A stretch of 64,000 nucleotides of DNA from Thermocrinis sp. (GTDB taxonomy: Bacteria > Aquificota > Aquificia > Aquificales > Aquificaceae), in NCBI GenBank assembly GCA_028276475.1, contig JAPYWH010000003.1:1-64000 (forward strand), written 5' to 3'. How positions within the stretch are numbered: position 1 is the first letter of the stretch; each line of letters begins with the position of its first letter. Of the stretch, positions 47,607 through 58,996 are shown in pieces. Below the pieces are notes generated by a model that was not told where the DNA came from, did not search any database, and saw only the letters and a program-made list of their open reading frames with translations. A program made the translations under genes and the position numbers.

Positions 47607-49338
47607 AAAACATATACTCCTCTTCGTATTGTCCCCAAACGGTGGGAAAGTAATTTTCAAACTTATCTCTGGCTCCCACCATGCTCTTTGGAGTAGCCAA
47701 GAATATGAGAGGTTGCTCTTTGGCTATTATTCTGTATGCTTGCCTGTATAGCTCAATTCTTTCTTCTCTGTTTAGCACGGAAGAAGCCATGTCAAAGAGT
47801 TCATCCACCTCTTTCTCCCAAACTGTAGCTGGTGTTCTTTGCCTTGGGTTCCACATATGCAGGGTGCCCGAAGAGTGCCACACGTTCCTGCCAAAGTGTG
47901 GGTCCAAGGAACCAGTGAGACCTATTATTACAGCCTCCCACTGGTAGGGAGGGGTGGTGAGCCTGCGCACCAGAGCGTTAAAATCTACAGGGTTAAAAAT
48001 TACCTTTATACCCAACTTCTCCAGATCTTCCTTTATCATGTTTCCTATGGCTTGTCTTTCTTTGTTTTCTGCATTGGTGAGGAGGATGATCTCCACGGTG
48101 TTTCCCTCTGGGTCCTCAAGCCAGCCATCCTTATTTCTGTCTGAAAAGCCAAGTTCCTCTAAAAGCTTTCTGGCGGTTTTTAGGTCATAAGGGATTTCTG
48201 GGAACAGTCCCTCGTAATAGTAAGGTCTGTTGGCGGGTGTGATGGGTCCATAAAGGGGCTGTGCCAAACCATTATAGACGAGCAGACTAATTCCAGAGCG
48301 GTCTATTGCCATAGAGATTGCCCTTCTGAATTGGGAGTTTTGGAACCAACGTAGCTTATACTTGGGAATGTCCGCCTGCGGGTTTTGGTTAAAAACAAGG
48401 AAGGTAGTGGATGGAGTAGGTCCCAAGTCAAAAAGGCTGATACCCTTCAAGCGAACTACAGTCATAAGGTCTGTGGGCCTGATGCCATGATAGTCTGCCT
48501 TGCCGGTGGAGAACATGAGCAGGGCTGTGTCTGGGTCTTGGACTATGTATGCTATTTTTCTTTTTATGTATGGTAGCCCTTTGCCCTCTTCGTCCTTTCT
48601 ATAATAGTAGGGGTTTGCCTCATACTCCACCAGCTGTCCTTTTATGTATCTCTTTAGCTTGTAGGGTCCCGTGCCCACGATCTCCTCTGGGTTTGTGCTC
48701 ACATTCCAAGCCTGCATAAAGGTCCCTTCTTTGACAAACTTTTCCAGCTTATGCTTGGGTAAGATGGGACTTGCCAGGATGCCAAGAAAGGGTGCAAAGG
48801 GCTTTGGAAGCCTAAACTCAAGGGTGTATGAGTCTATTGCCCTTACAAAGTTCTCCACATCCCTTTCTTCTCTGAGAACTCCCCTGAGCATGTCTGCAGT
48901 AGAGTTAGGAATGTTTTTGTTGAGATAGACATCCCTGTATGTGAAAACCACATCCTCTGCGGTAAAGGGCTTCCCATCGCTCCACTTAACATCTTTCCTT
49001 AGCTTTACCACATACCTTTTTCCGTCCTCAGAGGCTAAAATGCTTTCTGCCAAGTCAGGCTCATACTCCATAGTTTTTAGGTTCAGCCTTGTTAGCCCAC
49101 TGAAAAGGTCCGAGAGCACTGCGGTGGAGCTTGTCTCTTGGGCAAGGGCGGGGTTCAAGGTCTTTGGATCTCCCAAAAGTATGTAATAGAGAGTTCCCCC
49201 TTCTTTGCCTACCTTTACCTCAAACTTGGATGGGTCCACGTTTTTCATGCTCACCGAGTAAGCCTTCGGAGAAGATAAAAGATGAAAGGGCAAAAAGGCA
49301 AAGAACACAAAGAGAATGGCGTAAAAGACCTCCCTCAT
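47599..49338 (-). CDS. ABC transporter substrate-binding protein, peptide/dipeptide (SBP_bac_5) family
   Basis: GGTLYYILLGDPKTLNPALAQETSSTAVLSDLFSGLTRLN; RKDVKWSDGKPFTAEDVVFTYRDV; FRRAISMAIDR. Confidence 0.92.
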   Translation of the reverse strand: MREVFYAILFVFFAFLPFHLLSSPKAYSVSMKNVDPSKFEVKVGKEGGTLYYILLGDPKTLNPALAQETSSTAVLSDLFSGLTRLNLKTMEYEPDLAESILASEDGKRYVVKLRKDVKWSDGKPFTAEDVVFTYRDVYLNKNIPNSTADMLRGVLREERDVENFVRAIDSYTLEFRLPKPFAPFLGILASPILPKHKLEKFVKEGTFMQAWNVSTNPEEIVGTGPYKLKRYIKGQLVEYEANPYYYRKDEEGKGLPYIKRKIAYIVQDPDTALLMFSTGKADYHGIRPTDLMTVVRLKGISLFDLGPTPSTTFLVFNQNPQADIPKYKLRWFQNSQFRRAISMAIDRSGISLLVYNGLAQPLYGPITPANRPYYYEGLFPEIPYDLKTARKLLEELGFSDRNKDGWLEDPEGNTVEIILLTNAENKERQAIGNMIKEDLEKLGIKVIFNPVDFNALVRRLTTPPYQWEAVIIGLTGSLDPHFGRNVWHSSGTLHMWNPRQRTPATVWEKEVDELFDMASSVLNREERIELYRQAYRIIAKEQPLIFLATPKSMVGARDKFENYFPTVWGQYEEEYMFFK

Positions 49339-50465
49339 AGCACTCTGCCCAACACTTCATCCACCTTTTTGTAGCCCCACTCTACCGCTTGGATGATCTC
49401 CTCTACGGTTTCTGGGTCTCTTATGCTAACAGAAGAGAGCACCTCCTCCACCAATGGGACTATTTTATCAAAGCTTATGCGTTCCTCCAAAAAGAGCTCC
49501 ACCGCCCTCTCGTCCGCACCCAAAAGCACGGGCACATAAACACCTCCCATCCTTGCGACCCATTCACACAGGGACAAAGCCCTGAACTTTTGCCTGTCCA
49601 CCCTTTCAAAAACTATGGGAGAAAGCTCAAAAAGGCTAACCTCTCTGAAGGGATTGTCTCGCCTTTCGGGATAAAAAATGGCGTTCATTATAGGAATTTT
49701 CATGTCGGGCGGAGAAACCTGAAAGAGAAAACTGCCATCTCTTAACTTTATGGCTCCATGCACCAGGCTCTTGGGATGGATCACCACCTCTATAAGGTCT
49801 GGGTCCAAACCAAAAAGTGCCTTAGCCTCCAAAAGTTCTATGCCCTTGTTCATCAAAGTGGCAGAATCTACTGTGATCTTCTGTCCCATCTGCCAGGTGG
49901 GATGATTTAGGGCTTGGGCGGGTTTTACCTTTGAAAGCTCCTCAATGGGCGTGTCCTTGAAGGGACCACCGGAGGCGGTAAGATAGACCTTTTTTATCTC
50001 TTTCCTGTCTGTCATTGAAAGCAGTTGAAAAAGGGCGTTGTGTTCGCTATCCACGGGCACCACATTTTCTGACTTTTCTCTGATTAACCCATCCAAACAG
50101 ACCACAGATTCCTTGTTGCTGGCAAGTAGCATCTTGTTCTTTGAGAGCACAAGAAAGGTAGGCAAAAGCCCATCTATGCCCGAAATGGCGTTCAAAACCC
50201 TTTCAGATTCCTCCACAACAGCCAGCAAACCCTCTTCACCTTTCAAATACACACACTCCCTCGGGAGACTTTCAAGCCAATCCTTTTCGGGCTCCTGATA
50301 GGACACCACATACTTAGGCTTAAACTCCCTTGCCTGATTTAGCAGTTTATCCGATGCCCTCCTTGCCACCAAACCCACCAGTTCAATATCCTGCCTGTAT
50401 GCCCTAACCACATCTAGGGCTTGCGTGCCCACCGAGCCAGTAGAACCTAATATGCTCAGTTTCAT
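49335..50465 (-). CDS. dxr: 1-deoxy-D-xylulose 5-phosphate reductoisomerase
   Basis: MKLSILGSTGSVGTQALDVV; LASNKESVVC; PVDSEHNALFQLL; LTASGGPF; HPTWQMGQKITVDSATLMNKGIELLEA. Confidence 0.96.
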   Translation of the reverse strand: MKLSILGSTGSVGTQALDVVRAYRQDIELVGLVARRASDKLLNQAREFKPKYVVSYQEPEKDWLESLPRECVYLKGEEGLLAVVEESERVLNAISGIDGLLPTFLVLSKNKMLLASNKESVVCLDGLIREKSENVVPVDSEHNALFQLLSMTDRKEIKKVYLTASGGPFKDTPIEELSKVKPAQALNHPTWQMGQKITVDSATLMNKGIELLEAKALFGLDPDLIEVVIHPKSLVHGAIKLRDGSFLFQVSPPDMKIPIMNAIFYPERRDNPFREVSLFELSPIVFERVDRQKFRALSLCEWVARMGGVYVPVLLGADERAVELFLEERISFDKIVPLVEEVLSSVSIRDPETVEEIIQAVEWGYKKVDEVLGRVL

Positions 50466-50522
50466 CATTGGGATATTAATTATACGAGCTTCCTTTAACT
50501 CCACAAGGTTCATCAGGAACCT

Positions 50523-51539
50523 TTACGTAGACCAAAAGGCTTTTGCTTTGCTTAGGGTTTCCTCCCACTCCCTCTTTTCATCCGAATCATACACAATACC
50601 CGAGCCCGCGTAATAAGAAAGCTCTTGCCCAATGCCAAAGGCTGTTCTGATGAGAACGCATAGGGTAAAGTCTTCATTCCAAACAAAGCCTGCGCACCCG
50701 CAGTAATAGTCCCTCGGATGGGGCTCCAAAGCGTCTATTAGTTCCACCGCCTTTTTCTTTGGTGCGCCCGTCACCGAGGCAGGGGGAAATGTGTTGAGTA
50801 GAATCTCCTCAAGGTCTTTGTCCGTCTGTGCCACCACAGTGGAGTGCATTTGGCACAGGGTTGTGTATTTTTCCACCTTAAAGATCTCCTCTACCTTTAC
50901 ACTGCCCACCTTTGCCACCCTTGAAAGGTCATTTCTCATCATATCAAGGATCATCAAATTCTCTGCCTTATCCTTTTGGCTATTTTGTAAAGCGTCTTCA
51001 CTCTCGGCGGTTCCCTTTATGGGCTTGCTCTTTATTAGCCCTCCCTTTTTCTCCAAAAAGAGCTCCATTGAACCGCTTAGGATGTAAAAGTCTTTCAGGT
51101 CAAGAAAAAAGGCGTAGGGGGTAGGTTGCCTTTCAAAGAATTTCAAGAAGAGGTCCAAGGGATAACCTTCCAGTTTAAAGTCCATCCTCGTCGAAAGGTT
51201 AAGCTGATAGACTGTGCCCTTTTCAATCTCCTCTTTTAACCTTCTGACTTTCTCTATGTACTCCTTCTCGTTCAAGGAAAAGCCCTTCAGGCTCAGTTTA
51301 AAAGGCTTGGGTCTTAGTTCAAACTCAACAGGTTCTCCCGCCTCCACGAAAACAATGGAAGGGAAAGAGGATGCCTTTACCTTTACACCAAGGGTCTCTT
51401 CTGAGAGCTTATAAGAGATGACTACAAAACCCTTTCTTTCCTTTAACTCCAAAAGGGAGTTGAAAAACTTCACTTCCTTGATGGGAAATTTATAAAGTTT
51501 GTTAGACTTTCCTAAAAATCCGCCCGATGCTAAGAGCAT
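50523..51539 (-). CDS. pabB: Aminodeoxychorismate synthase component I
   Basis: KEEIEKGTVYQLNLSTRM; LSGSMELFLEKKGGLIKSKPIKGTAES; MILDMMRNDLSRVAKVGSVKV; TFPPASVTGAPKKKAVELI. Confidence 0.88.
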   Translation of the reverse strand: MLLASGGFLGKSNKLYKFPIKEVKFFNSLLELKERKGFVVISYKLSEETLGVKVKASSFPSIVFVEAGEPVEFELRPKPFKLSLKGFSLNEKEYIEKVRRLKEEIEKGTVYQLNLSTRMDFKLEGYPLDLFLKFFERQPTPYAFFLDLKDFYILSGSMELFLEKKGGLIKSKPIKGTAESEDALQNSQKDKAENLMILDMMRNDLSRVAKVGSVKVEEIFKVEKYTTLCQMHSTVVAQTDKDLEEILLNTFPPASVTGAPKKKAVELIDALEPHPRDYYCGCAGFVWNEDFTLCVLIRTAFGIGQELSYYAGSGIVYDSDEKREWEETLSKAKAFWST

Positions 51540-52028
51540 TCAAAGGTTCTTCTGCCAAGCTTGAACCATCTCTGGGTCTATATCCACCAGAATGACCTTC
51601 TTTAGGCTCTTGGGTTTGAAGTTTTTTATTTCCTCAAGCATTGCCTTTGCGGAGAGTTCCTTGGGAAGTCCGCCCACACCCGTGCCCATTCCGGGCATCG
51701 CCAAGGTCTCAAAGCCCAAGCGGTCCGCCAACTCTAAGCTTGCCCTCACCGCCTTCCTCACCTTTTCCTCCGAGCTGTCCATGGCGGGCTTTTCCATGGT
51801 GGGCGCGTGGATCACTCCTTTGAATTTTAGCTTGCCTGGGGTGGTAAGCACTGCAGAGCCAACCGGAATGGGTGCCTTTTGCACCGCCTCCTTTTCTATC
51901 TCCTCTCCTCCAAACCGCTTTATCACACCCGCCACACCACCACCCATAAGTCCCAAGGAGTTGGCGGGATTAACGATCACATCCGCATCCACTTCAAGGA
52001 TGCTACCTTTGATTACTTCTATTTGCAT
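51540..52028 (-). CDS. Macro domain protein (ADP-ribose binding)
   Basis: DADVIVNPANSLGLMGGGVAGVIKRFGGEEIEKEA; AMPGMGTGVGGLPKELSAKAMLEEI. Confidence 0.92.
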   Translation of the reverse strand: MQIEVIKGSILEVDADVIVNPANSLGLMGGGVAGVIKRFGGEEIEKEAVQKAPIPVGSAVLTTPGKLKFKGVIHAPTMEKPAMDSSEEKVRKAVRASLELADRLGFETLAMPGMGTGVGGLPKELSAKAMLEEIKNFKPKSLKKVILVDIDPEMVQAWQKNL

Positions 52029-52034
52029 GAGATT

Positions 52035-52044
52035 TAAAATTTTA
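52035..52044. promoter_or_regulatory. Palindromic -10-like element TAAAATTTTA between the macro-domain gene (-) and flhA (+)
   Basis: Perfect 10-bp palindrome; flhA ATG 52047, macro-domain ATG at 52028; start codons 18 nt apart. Confidence 0.45.
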
Positions 52045-52046
52045 GC

Positions 52047-54083
52047 ATGAACATTACCCAGGGATGGGTGCTTTTGGCTTTTGTGGTGATACTGGGTGCC
52101 ATAATTTTGCCCATTCCTGCCCTGCTTCTTGATGTGCTTTTGGCATTAAGTATAACTTTTTCTTTGACGGTTTTAACGCTTACCGCCTTTATAAAAGAGC
52201 CTTTGGAACTTTCAGCCTTTCCCTCTATACTGCTTTTGGGAACACTCCTTAGGCTATCTTTAAACATTGCCGCAGCAAGAAGGATTCTACTTTACGGTCA
52301 TGAGGGCACCTCTGCTGCGGGGCACATAATAGAGGGTTTTGGTAAGTTTGTTGTGGGTGGGGATGTAGTGGTGGGCTTGGTGGTATTTTTGATCTTCATA
52401 GTCATAAACTTTGTGGTTATTACAAGGGGTGCGGAGAGGATCTCAGAGGTGGCAGCGAGATTTACCTTGGACGCCATGCCCGGAAAGCAGATGAGCATAG
52501 ACGCGGACCTCAACGCCGGGCTGATCTCTGAGGAAGAAGCCCGTAGGAGAAGGGCACAGTTAGAGCAGGAGGCATCCTTTTACGGTGCCATGGACGGTGC
52601 CAGCAAGTTCATAAGGGGAGACGCCATTGCCGCATTGATAATACTCTTTTTGAGCTTGGTGGGCGGTCTTATAGTAGGCATAGTCCTTAAAGGCATGCCT
52701 TTTTCCGATGCGGTTTCTACCTATACCTTGCTAACGGTGGGCGAAGGTCTCGCAAGCCAAATACCCGCTTTGATGCTTTCCACTTCTGCAGGTATAGTGG
52801 TAACAAAGTCCTCCTCCAAAGATCAGCTGGGAAATGTTCTGCTTCAGGAGTTTTCCAAAGAACCCAGGGTGTTCCTCTTTTCCTCTGCCCTCCTGACGTT
52901 TATAGGGCTCATTCCGGGATTTCCTAAGGTTCCCTTTTTCTTCATGGCTGGGCTTTTAGGAGGACTTTACTATCTGCTGAAAAAGAGCCTTCAGGAAAGG
53001 GAGCTAAAAGAACTGGAAAAGCTTTTGGTGGAACAGAAAAAACCACCCGAAAAGACGGAAGAGGAGGTCATCACACAACCGGAGACCCTTGCCTTTGAGA
53101 TAGGCTATGGGCTTGTGCCCTTGGTGGATGAGTCTCAGGGTGGAGACCTTCCAGAGAGGATAAAATCCATGAGAAAGCAAATAGCCCGAGAATTTGGTGT
53201 GGTAGTTCCTTTGGTGCATATAAGGGACAACCTAACCCTCAGACCCTATCAATACAGAATACTCATAAGGGGGCTTGAGATCAGTAGCTACGAGGTAATG
53301 CCAAACAGATACCTGGCAATAGACTTGGGAAATGTGAGAGGGAGCATTGAGGGTGTGGAAACCTACGAGCCTGCCTTCAACTTAAAAGCCTACTGGATCA
53401 CAGAGGACATGAGAGAAAAGGCTCAAAGGCTGGGCTATATGGTGGTGGATGTAAGCACCGCCATAATTACACATCTTTCTGAAGTAATAAAGAGAAACCT
53501 TCACGAGATCCTTGGTAGGGGTGAGGTTATAGAACTGGTGGAGAACCTCACCAGGAAGTATCCAAAGGCTATGCAGGGGCTCGTGCCGGATGTGATACCC
53601 ATCTCTATTCTACACAGAACACTGCAGAACCTTTTAAGCGAGGGCATCCCAATAAACGACCTTCTAACCATAGTGGAGACCTTGGCAGACTATGTGGAAC
53701 AAACAAAGGACCCAGACCTGCTTACTGAATACGTCAGGCAGAGGCTTGCAAAGAGGATCACAAGGCTATATCTAACGGACAATGTCCTTTACGCACTGAT
53801 AATCTCTCCCAGGTTGGAGGCAAAGCTCAGTGCATTCTTGCAAGAGGGAAAGGAGGAGGAGTTCCTTGACCTGCTTATAAACAAAATATATCCCAAGCTA
53901 AACCCAGAAATTTCAAAGTTTGTCCAATACCAAGCCAAACCAGTGTTGATAACCGCCACAAACCTGAGAAGGCACATCAAAAAAGTCCTGTCCGCATACC
54001 TCCCCCAACTTGCGGTTTTATCTTATAATGAAATTGACAGGCAGGTAAACCTAAAAGTTCTGGGTGTCGTAGATGAAGATTAA
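52047..54083 (+). CDS. flhA: Flagellar biosynthesis protein FlhA
   Basis: [94 protein letters not shown]. Confidence 0.98.
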   Translation: MNITQGWVLLAFVVILGAIILPIPALLLDVLLALSITFSLTVLTLTAFIKEPLELSAFPSILLLGTLLRLSLNIAAARRILLYGHEGTSAAGHIIEGFGKFVVGGDVVVGLVVFLIFIVINFVVITRGAERISEVAARFTLDAMPGKQMSIDADLNAGLISEEEARRRRAQLEQEASFYGAMDGASKFIRGDAIAALIILFLSLVGGLIVGIVLKGMPFSDAVSTYTLLTVGEGLASQIPALMLSTSAGIVVTKSSSKDQLGNVLLQEFSKEPRVFLFSSALLTFIGLIPGFPKVPFFFMAGLLGGLYYLLKKSLQERELKELEKLLVEQKKPPEKTEEEVITQPETLAFEIGYGLVPLVDESQGGDLPERIKSMRKQIAREFGVVVPLVHIRDNLTLRPYQYRILIRGLEISSYEVMPNRYLAIDLGNVRGSIEGVETYEPAFNLKAYWITEDMREKAQRLGYMVVDVSTAIITHLSEVIKRNLHEILGRGEVIELVENLTRKYPKAMQGLVPDVIPISILHRTLQNLLSEGIPINDLLTIVETLADYVEQTKDPDLLTEYVRQRLAKRITRLYLTDNVLYALIISPRLEAKLSAFLQEGKEEEFLDLLINKIYPKLNPEISKFVQYQAKPVLITATNLRRHIKKVLSAYLPQLAVLSYNEIDRQVNLKVLGVVDED

Positions 54084-55185
54084 AAAATTGGTGGTGGACT
54101 CCCTTCAGGAGGCAGTGGAGGAGGTGAGAAATCTCTACGGACCAGACGCCACCATACTATCCACAAGGATCATAAAGAAAAGGTTGATACCCTTTTTGCC
54201 CTTTATCTCCCGTTCCCAATTGGAGGTTACCATAGGCATCCCAGATACAGAAGATTTTTCTAACCATCTTAAAAGCCAAGATAGCGTTTATGAAGAGATC
54301 AACAAACTAAAAGAAAGCCTAAGGGAGGTGGTTGAATTAGTCAAAAAGCAAAAGGGAGAGACTCCAGAGGAAACAAAACCTATAGAAAGCGAATACTCTC
54401 TGAGGGCGCTAAATCTTATGAACAAACTTATAAACAGAGGTGTTGCAAGGGATGTGGCAAAGGCGATCATTGACGCAGGGAGTGGTTATGACTACGAGTT
54501 AAGGCGTTTGGACTTGAAGGGAGAAACATACGAATCCTTAAAGATGGGTTTTGAAAGCACCTTGAATTTGGTTAGGGATTTTGAAAGTTCCCTACAGGAT
54601 TTTAAGATCATAGCCTTGGTGGGCCCAACGGGTGTGGGGAAAACTACAACGGTGGCAAAGCTTGCCTATTACATAAAGGAGCTTGGAAAAAAGGTGGGTG
54701 TTATAACCATAGACAGCTACAGGGTGGGTGCAGTTCAACAGTTAAAAACATTTATTAGCATTATGGAATTGCCCTTCAGAACCGCAGACACTCCCCAAAG
54801 ATTGAGAGAATGCATAGGAGAGCTTTCTTCCATGGATGTTGTACTTGTGGATACTGGTGGAAGAAGCCATTATGATGACATAAAGGTAAAGGAATTGGTG
54901 CCCTTTTTTAACAAACTGCTCACCTTGGAAATATACTTTACGGTAAGCGCCAACATGGACGAAAGGGTCATGGCGGAAGCGTTGGAAAGGTTTAGTGTAT
55001 TGCCCATAAAAGGGCTAATATTCACAAAGATGGACGAAACCCTCTACCACGGCTATGTTTTGAACCTTGCTTACCGCACCAAACTGCCCATACTCTGCTG
55101 GACAACTGGACAGCGGGTTCCGAAGGACCTGGTAATGGCAAACTATGAATACCTTACCAAACTCTTTCTGAAGGTGGAAGAGTAA
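54073..55185 (+). CDS. flhF: Flagellar biosynthesis GTPase FlhF
   Basis: [66 protein letters not shown]. Confidence 0.95.
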   Translation: MKIKKLVVDSLQEAVEEVRNLYGPDATILSTRIIKKRLIPFLPFISRSQLEVTIGIPDTEDFSNHLKSQDSVYEEINKLKESLREVVELVKKQKGETPEETKPIESEYSLRALNLMNKLINRGVARDVAKAIIDAGSGYDYELRRLDLKGETYESLKMGFESTLNLVRDFESSLQDFKIIALVGPTGVGKTTTVAKLAYYIKELGKKVGVITIDSYRVGAVQQLKTFISIMELPFRTADTPQRLRECIGELSSMDVVLVDTGGRSHYDDIKVKELVPFFNKLLTLEIYFTVSANMDERVMAEALERFSVLPIKGLIFTKMDETLYHGYVLNLAYRTKLPILCWTTGQRVPKDLVMANYEYLTKLFLKVEE

Positions 55186-56018
55186 TGGAACTACAGACCA
55201 TGCCCCTGAAGGTTTTAGAGGGTAAGGAAAAACCTACGGGCTACATATCAGTTGCCAGCGGAAAGGGTGGTGTAGGAAAGACAATAATTACCATAAACAT
55301 AGGAAGGATCCTTCACTCTAACGGCAAAAAGGTCCTGCTTATAGATGGAGACCTTGGACTGAGCAACATACATCTGATGCTTGGTATAACCCCACCTAAA
55401 AATCTCTATCACTTCTTTACAGGAAGTGCGTCCCTTGAAGAAGTGGTTGTTCCCGTGGAGGAAGGTTTTGACTTTATCTCAAGCGGCAGTGGTATAAGGG
55501 AGTTAGTAAATATACCCTTTGGCAGGCTAAAGACTTTAATTCAAAGGCTTCAGGACTTTGCAGAAGGGCGCTACGATTGGGTCATCTTTGATACGCCACC
55601 TGGCATACACTCAGACACCGTAGCCATAGTTTCCTCCTCCCAAATACCCATACTGATCACAACTCCAGAGCCCACCGCTATAGCTGATGCCTACGGTTTT
55701 ATAAAGGTGATGAACTCAGAAGAGGGTATGAAGGAGTTTTTCTTGATCGTCAACAAAGTATCCTCAGAGGAAGAGGGTAAAAAGGTATATGAAAACATAA
55801 GACTTGTGTGTCAAAAATTCACAACTGCAGAACCAAAATACGCGGGTAGTGTAAAATACCATCCAAAGCTGATAAAGAACATAATAGGACAGAACCCTTT
55901 CAACGACGAACTGATAGGAGAACTAACCAGAATATTAAACAGGCTTTCCTTGGTGCAAGCAAAGCCAAAGGAGGGCTTTTGGGAAAGACTTTTAGCAAAG
56001 CTAAAAAGAGGCGGTTAA
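55185..56018 (+). CDS. flhG: MinD-like ATPase FlhG/FleN
   Basis: SVASGKGGVGKTIITINIGRIL; LLIDGDLGLSNIHLMLGITPPKNLYHFFTG; DWVIFDTPPGI. Confidence 0.94.
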   Translation: MELQTMPLKVLEGKEKPTGYISVASGKGGVGKTIITINIGRILHSNGKKVLLIDGDLGLSNIHLMLGITPPKNLYHFFTGSASLEEVVVPVEEGFDFISSGSGIRELVNIPFGRLKTLIQRLQDFAEGRYDWVIFDTPPGIHSDTVAIVSSSQIPILITTPEPTAIADAYGFIKVMNSEEGMKEFFLIVNKVSSEEEGKKVYENIRLVCQKFTTAEPKYAGSVKYHPKLIKNIIGQNPFNDELIGELTRILNRLSLVQAKPKEGFWERLLAKLKRGG

Positions 56019-56028
56019 AATAAATTAA

Positions 56029-56601
56029 ATGCTCAATCACAATGTTTTCATTGCACTTCTACATTTTCCTGCCATGGATAGAGATGGAAAAACCATAATA
56101 ACCTCCTTTACCACCATGGACCTGCACGATATAGCAAGACCAGCCAGAGCCTATGAAATAAACACCTTTTACATAGTCCAGCCGGTAGATGCCCAAAGGG
56201 CTGTGATAAAAAAACAGATAGAGTATTGGTCCTCTGAAGAGGGTATAAATACCAACCCAACGAGGGCAGAAACGGTTAGCCTTGTTCAGCTCGCTTACAA
56301 CTTGGAGGAGGTTATAGAGGATATCCAAAACAGAAGGGGAAGAAAGCCAAAGCTTGTGGGCACAGACGCAAGAACCTATCCAAACACCGTAAGCTATGAG
56401 TTTTTAAAAAGGGAGATAGAAAAAAGACAGGAGGACTTTTTAATCCTTTTCGGCACAGGTTATGGCATTCCTCCAGACCTTATGAGGACCTTTGACTACA
56501 TACTGGAGCCCATCCACGGTGCAGGAGATTGGAACCACCTTTCGGTGAGAAACGCCTGCGCCATAATACTGGATAGACTTTTTAGTAAAAACAGGTGCTG
56601 A
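56029..56601 (+). CDS. SPOUT-type RNA methyltransferase (Methyltrn_RNA_4-like)
   Basis: [81 protein letters not shown]. Confidence 0.85.
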   Translation: MLNHNVFIALLHFPAMDRDGKTIITSFTTMDLHDIARPARAYEINTFYIVQPVDAQRAVIKKQIEYWSSEEGINTNPTRAETVSLVQLAYNLEEVIEDIQNRRGRKPKLVGTDARTYPNTVSYEFLKREIEKRQEDFLILFGTGYGIPPDLMRTFDYILEPIHGAGDWNHLSVRNACAIILDRLFSKNRC

Positions 56602-56602
56602 C

Positions 56603-57682
56603 ATGCTATACCATCTATCCTTCTATCTAAAGGACTTCTTCTTTGGTTTTAATGTTTTCAAATACATAACTTTTCGGTCCTTTTTGGCTATAATGCTTGC
56701 CTTCTTTCTAACCCTACTGCTAACGCCCATTTTCCTAAAGAAGCTAAAAGCCCTTCAAAGACTCTTTAAGGGTTATGTGCGGGAATACACACCGGAGGGA
56801 CACATAATCAAAAAACTGGTGCCCAACATGGGCGGATTGGTGATACTTATATCCGTCCTTCTGTCCTCCCTCCTTCTCATGCGGCTGGACCTTGCCTACT
56901 TTTGGGTGATCTCCCTTTGCATTCTTGGCTTTGGGCTCATAGGTCTTTGGGACGACTATACCAAGCTAAAGAACAAAAAGGGTATATCCGCAAGGGCTAA
57001 GTTCTCCGCCCAGGTGCTTGTGGCATCCTTAACAGCCTTTGCCCTCTATAAATTTACAGAGGTAGGCACAAAGCTTTACTTTCCTCTTTTTAAAAACCTT
57101 CAGATAGATTTGGGGCTTTTTTATATACCCTTTGCGGTTTTGGTGATTGTAGCCACATCTAACGCGGTAAATCTTACCGATGGACTTGACGGGCTTGCGG
57201 TTGGACCTGTTATGACCACCGCCGCATCCTTGGGCATAATAGCCTACGCAGTAGGGCACGCAAACATTGCCAAGTATTTAAACATTCCCTATGTGCCCTA
57301 TGCGGGAGACCTTGCAGTTATTTGCTTTGCCATAGTAGGTGCTGGACTTGGCTTTTTGTGGTTCAACGCTTATCCAGCCCAGCTATTTATGGGGGATGTG
57401 GGTGCCTTAGCCCTTGGCGCGGGACTTGGGGTAATAGCCCTCGTAGCAAAGGCGGAACTCATTCTGCCTATAGCGGGAGGGATCTTTGTTTTTGAAACCC
57501 TGAGCGTGATCCTTCAGGTGGCATACTTCAAACTTACAAAGGGAAAAAGACTCTTCAAAATGGCACCCTTCCACCACCATTTGGAGCTTTCGGGCATTCC
57601 AGAACCCAAAATCGTAGTCAGACTCTGGATCGTCTCCATTCTGCTCAGCGTCTTGGCGGTGGCAACCCTAAAGCTGAGATAA
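56603..57682 (+). CDS. mraY: Phospho-N-acetylmuramoyl-pentapeptide-transferase
   Basis: [70 protein letters not shown]. Confidence 0.97.
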   Translation: MLYHLSFYLKDFFFGFNVFKYITFRSFLAIMLAFFLTLLLTPIFLKKLKALQRLFKGYVREYTPEGHIIKKLVPNMGGLVILISVLLSSLLLMRLDLAYFWVISLCILGFGLIGLWDDYTKLKNKKGISARAKFSAQVLVASLTAFALYKFTEVGTKLYFPLFKNLQIDLGLFYIPFAVLVIVATSNAVNLTDGLDGLAVGPVMTTAASLGIIAYAVGHANIAKYLNIPYVPYAGDLAVICFAIVGAGLGFLWFNAYPAQLFMGDVGALALGAGLGVIALVAKAELILPIAGGIFVFETLSVILQVAYFKLTKGKRLFKMAPFHHHLELSGIPEPKIVVRLWIVSILLSVLAVATLKLR

Positions 57683-58162
57683 AAGCCCTTCTACCAAAGC
57701 ATCGGGCGGTTTGTCTGCTTTTAGTCTGATATGTGCCAGCCTATAAACCTTTTCCCTCTCCTCCATTAAGACCCTTAGGTAATCCAACCCTCTCTTCAAA
57801 AGAGGTCTACCCTCTTGGTGGGCACACCTTTGCAAAAAGGTTTCAAAGTCTAAATCCAGCCATACCACCAAGCCCGCAGACTTCATTTTTTCCATAGCGG
57901 TAGGGTTCGCGCCAAGTCCTCCTCCCGTGCTGACCACAATCCTTTCTTTTTCCAAAAACTCCTCCAACACACTCCTCTCAATGCTTCTGAAGTACTCTTC
58001 TCCTTTGCTTTTAAATATCTCTTCTATGCTTTTGCCCTCCCTCTCCTCTATAACTTGGTCTATGTCCCAAAAGGTGTAGCCAAGCTTGTCCGCCAATAGC
58101 TTTCCCACTGTGCTTTTTCCACTGCACATAAAACCTACTAAAAAAATACGGACAAGTCTCAT
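57668..58162 (-). CDS. aroK: Shikimate kinase
   Basis: [45 protein letters not shown]. Confidence 0.95.
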   Translation of the reverse strand: MRLVRIFLVGFMCSGKSTVGKLLADKLGYTFWDIDQVIEEREGKSIEEIFKSKGEEYFRSIERSVLEEFLEKERIVVSTGGGLGANPTAMEKMKSAGLVVWLDLDFETFLQRCAHQEGRPLLKRGLDYLRVLMEEREKVYRLAHIRLKADKPPDALVEGLLSQL

Positions 58163-58956
58163 AGAAAGCTGTCTAAAATGGCTTGCATCTGTGTAGTGAG
58201 CAAGCCCAAAGTTTGAAGTTGAAATGCCACCTCTTGCCCTTTTGCTTCTATCAGGTCCTTTAATCCTTCACCAAACTTTTGATAAAAGCCGTCTTTGTCC
58301 TTGTAGTCATCGCACATCTGAAAGAGAAGCCCAAAGTTCATACCTACTCTTTCCAAATCATTGACAAGCTCATCCCTCTTTGCGACCAGACCTCCCAACA
58401 TAAAACAGGCGGAAAAAAGCTCTGCGGTCTTTTTAAGGCTTATATGTTCAAGTTCTCCCAATTTTCTAACATCCATCACCTGCCCACCCACCATACCCTC
58501 GGCACCCGCCTTTTTGCTAAGAAGCTTTATCATCAAAAGGAGCCTGTCTGCCTCTAAGGTTCTAAAGTTATCTTTATCAGAGAGCACCTCAAAGGCTAAG
58601 GTTAGCAGGGCATCCCCCGCAAGAAGCGCCAAATCCTCTCCAAAGACCACATGGCATGTGGGCTTTCCTCTTCTGTATTGGTCGTTGTCCAAAGGGGGCA
58701 GGTCGTCGTGTATCAGGGAGTAGTTATGAATAAATTCAACAGAACAGCCAACGGTTATAGCATCCTCAAGGTCTCCGCCAAGGGCTACAGCCACCGCACA
58801 CACGATCAATGGTCTTAGTCTTTTACCTCCCTGAAGGGGATAATATGCCATAGCGGACTGTAAAATTGGCGGTTCAATGCCCTCAAGAAACTCCTGTAGC
58901 CTTCTCTCTAACCTCTGCTTCCAGTTTATCAGCAGATTTTCACCGATCAAGTTCAA
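58159..58956 (-). CDS. Polyprenyl (farnesyl/geranylgeranyl) diphosphate synthase
   Basis: MAYYPLQGGKRLRPLIV; EFIHNYSLIHDDLPPLDNDQYRRGKPT; FQMCDDYKD. Confidence 0.94.
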   Translation of the reverse strand: MNLIGENLLINWKQRLERRLQEFLEGIEPPILQSAMAYYPLQGGKRLRPLIVCAVAVALGGDLEDAITVGCSVEFIHNYSLIHDDLPPLDNDQYRRGKPTCHVVFGEDLALLAGDALLTLAFEVLSDKDNFRTLEADRLLLMIKLLSKKAGAEGMVGGQVMDVRKLGELEHISLKKTAELFSACFMLGGLVAKRDELVNDLERVGMNFGLLFQMCDDYKDKDGFYQKFGEGLKDLIEAKGQEVAFQLQTLGLLTTQMQAILDSFL

Positions 58957-58960
58957 TTAT

Positions 58961-58996
58961 TTAGCTCCCTGCCCCTGCAAGACCTACAGGAGCTAA
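58961..58996. repeat. 8-bp perfect inverted repeat TTAGCTCC/GGAGCTAA at the 3' boundary of the TnpB remnant
   Basis: Arms 58961-58968 and 58989-58996, 20-nt spacer; possible subterminal hairpin of the decayed element. Confidence 0.5.
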
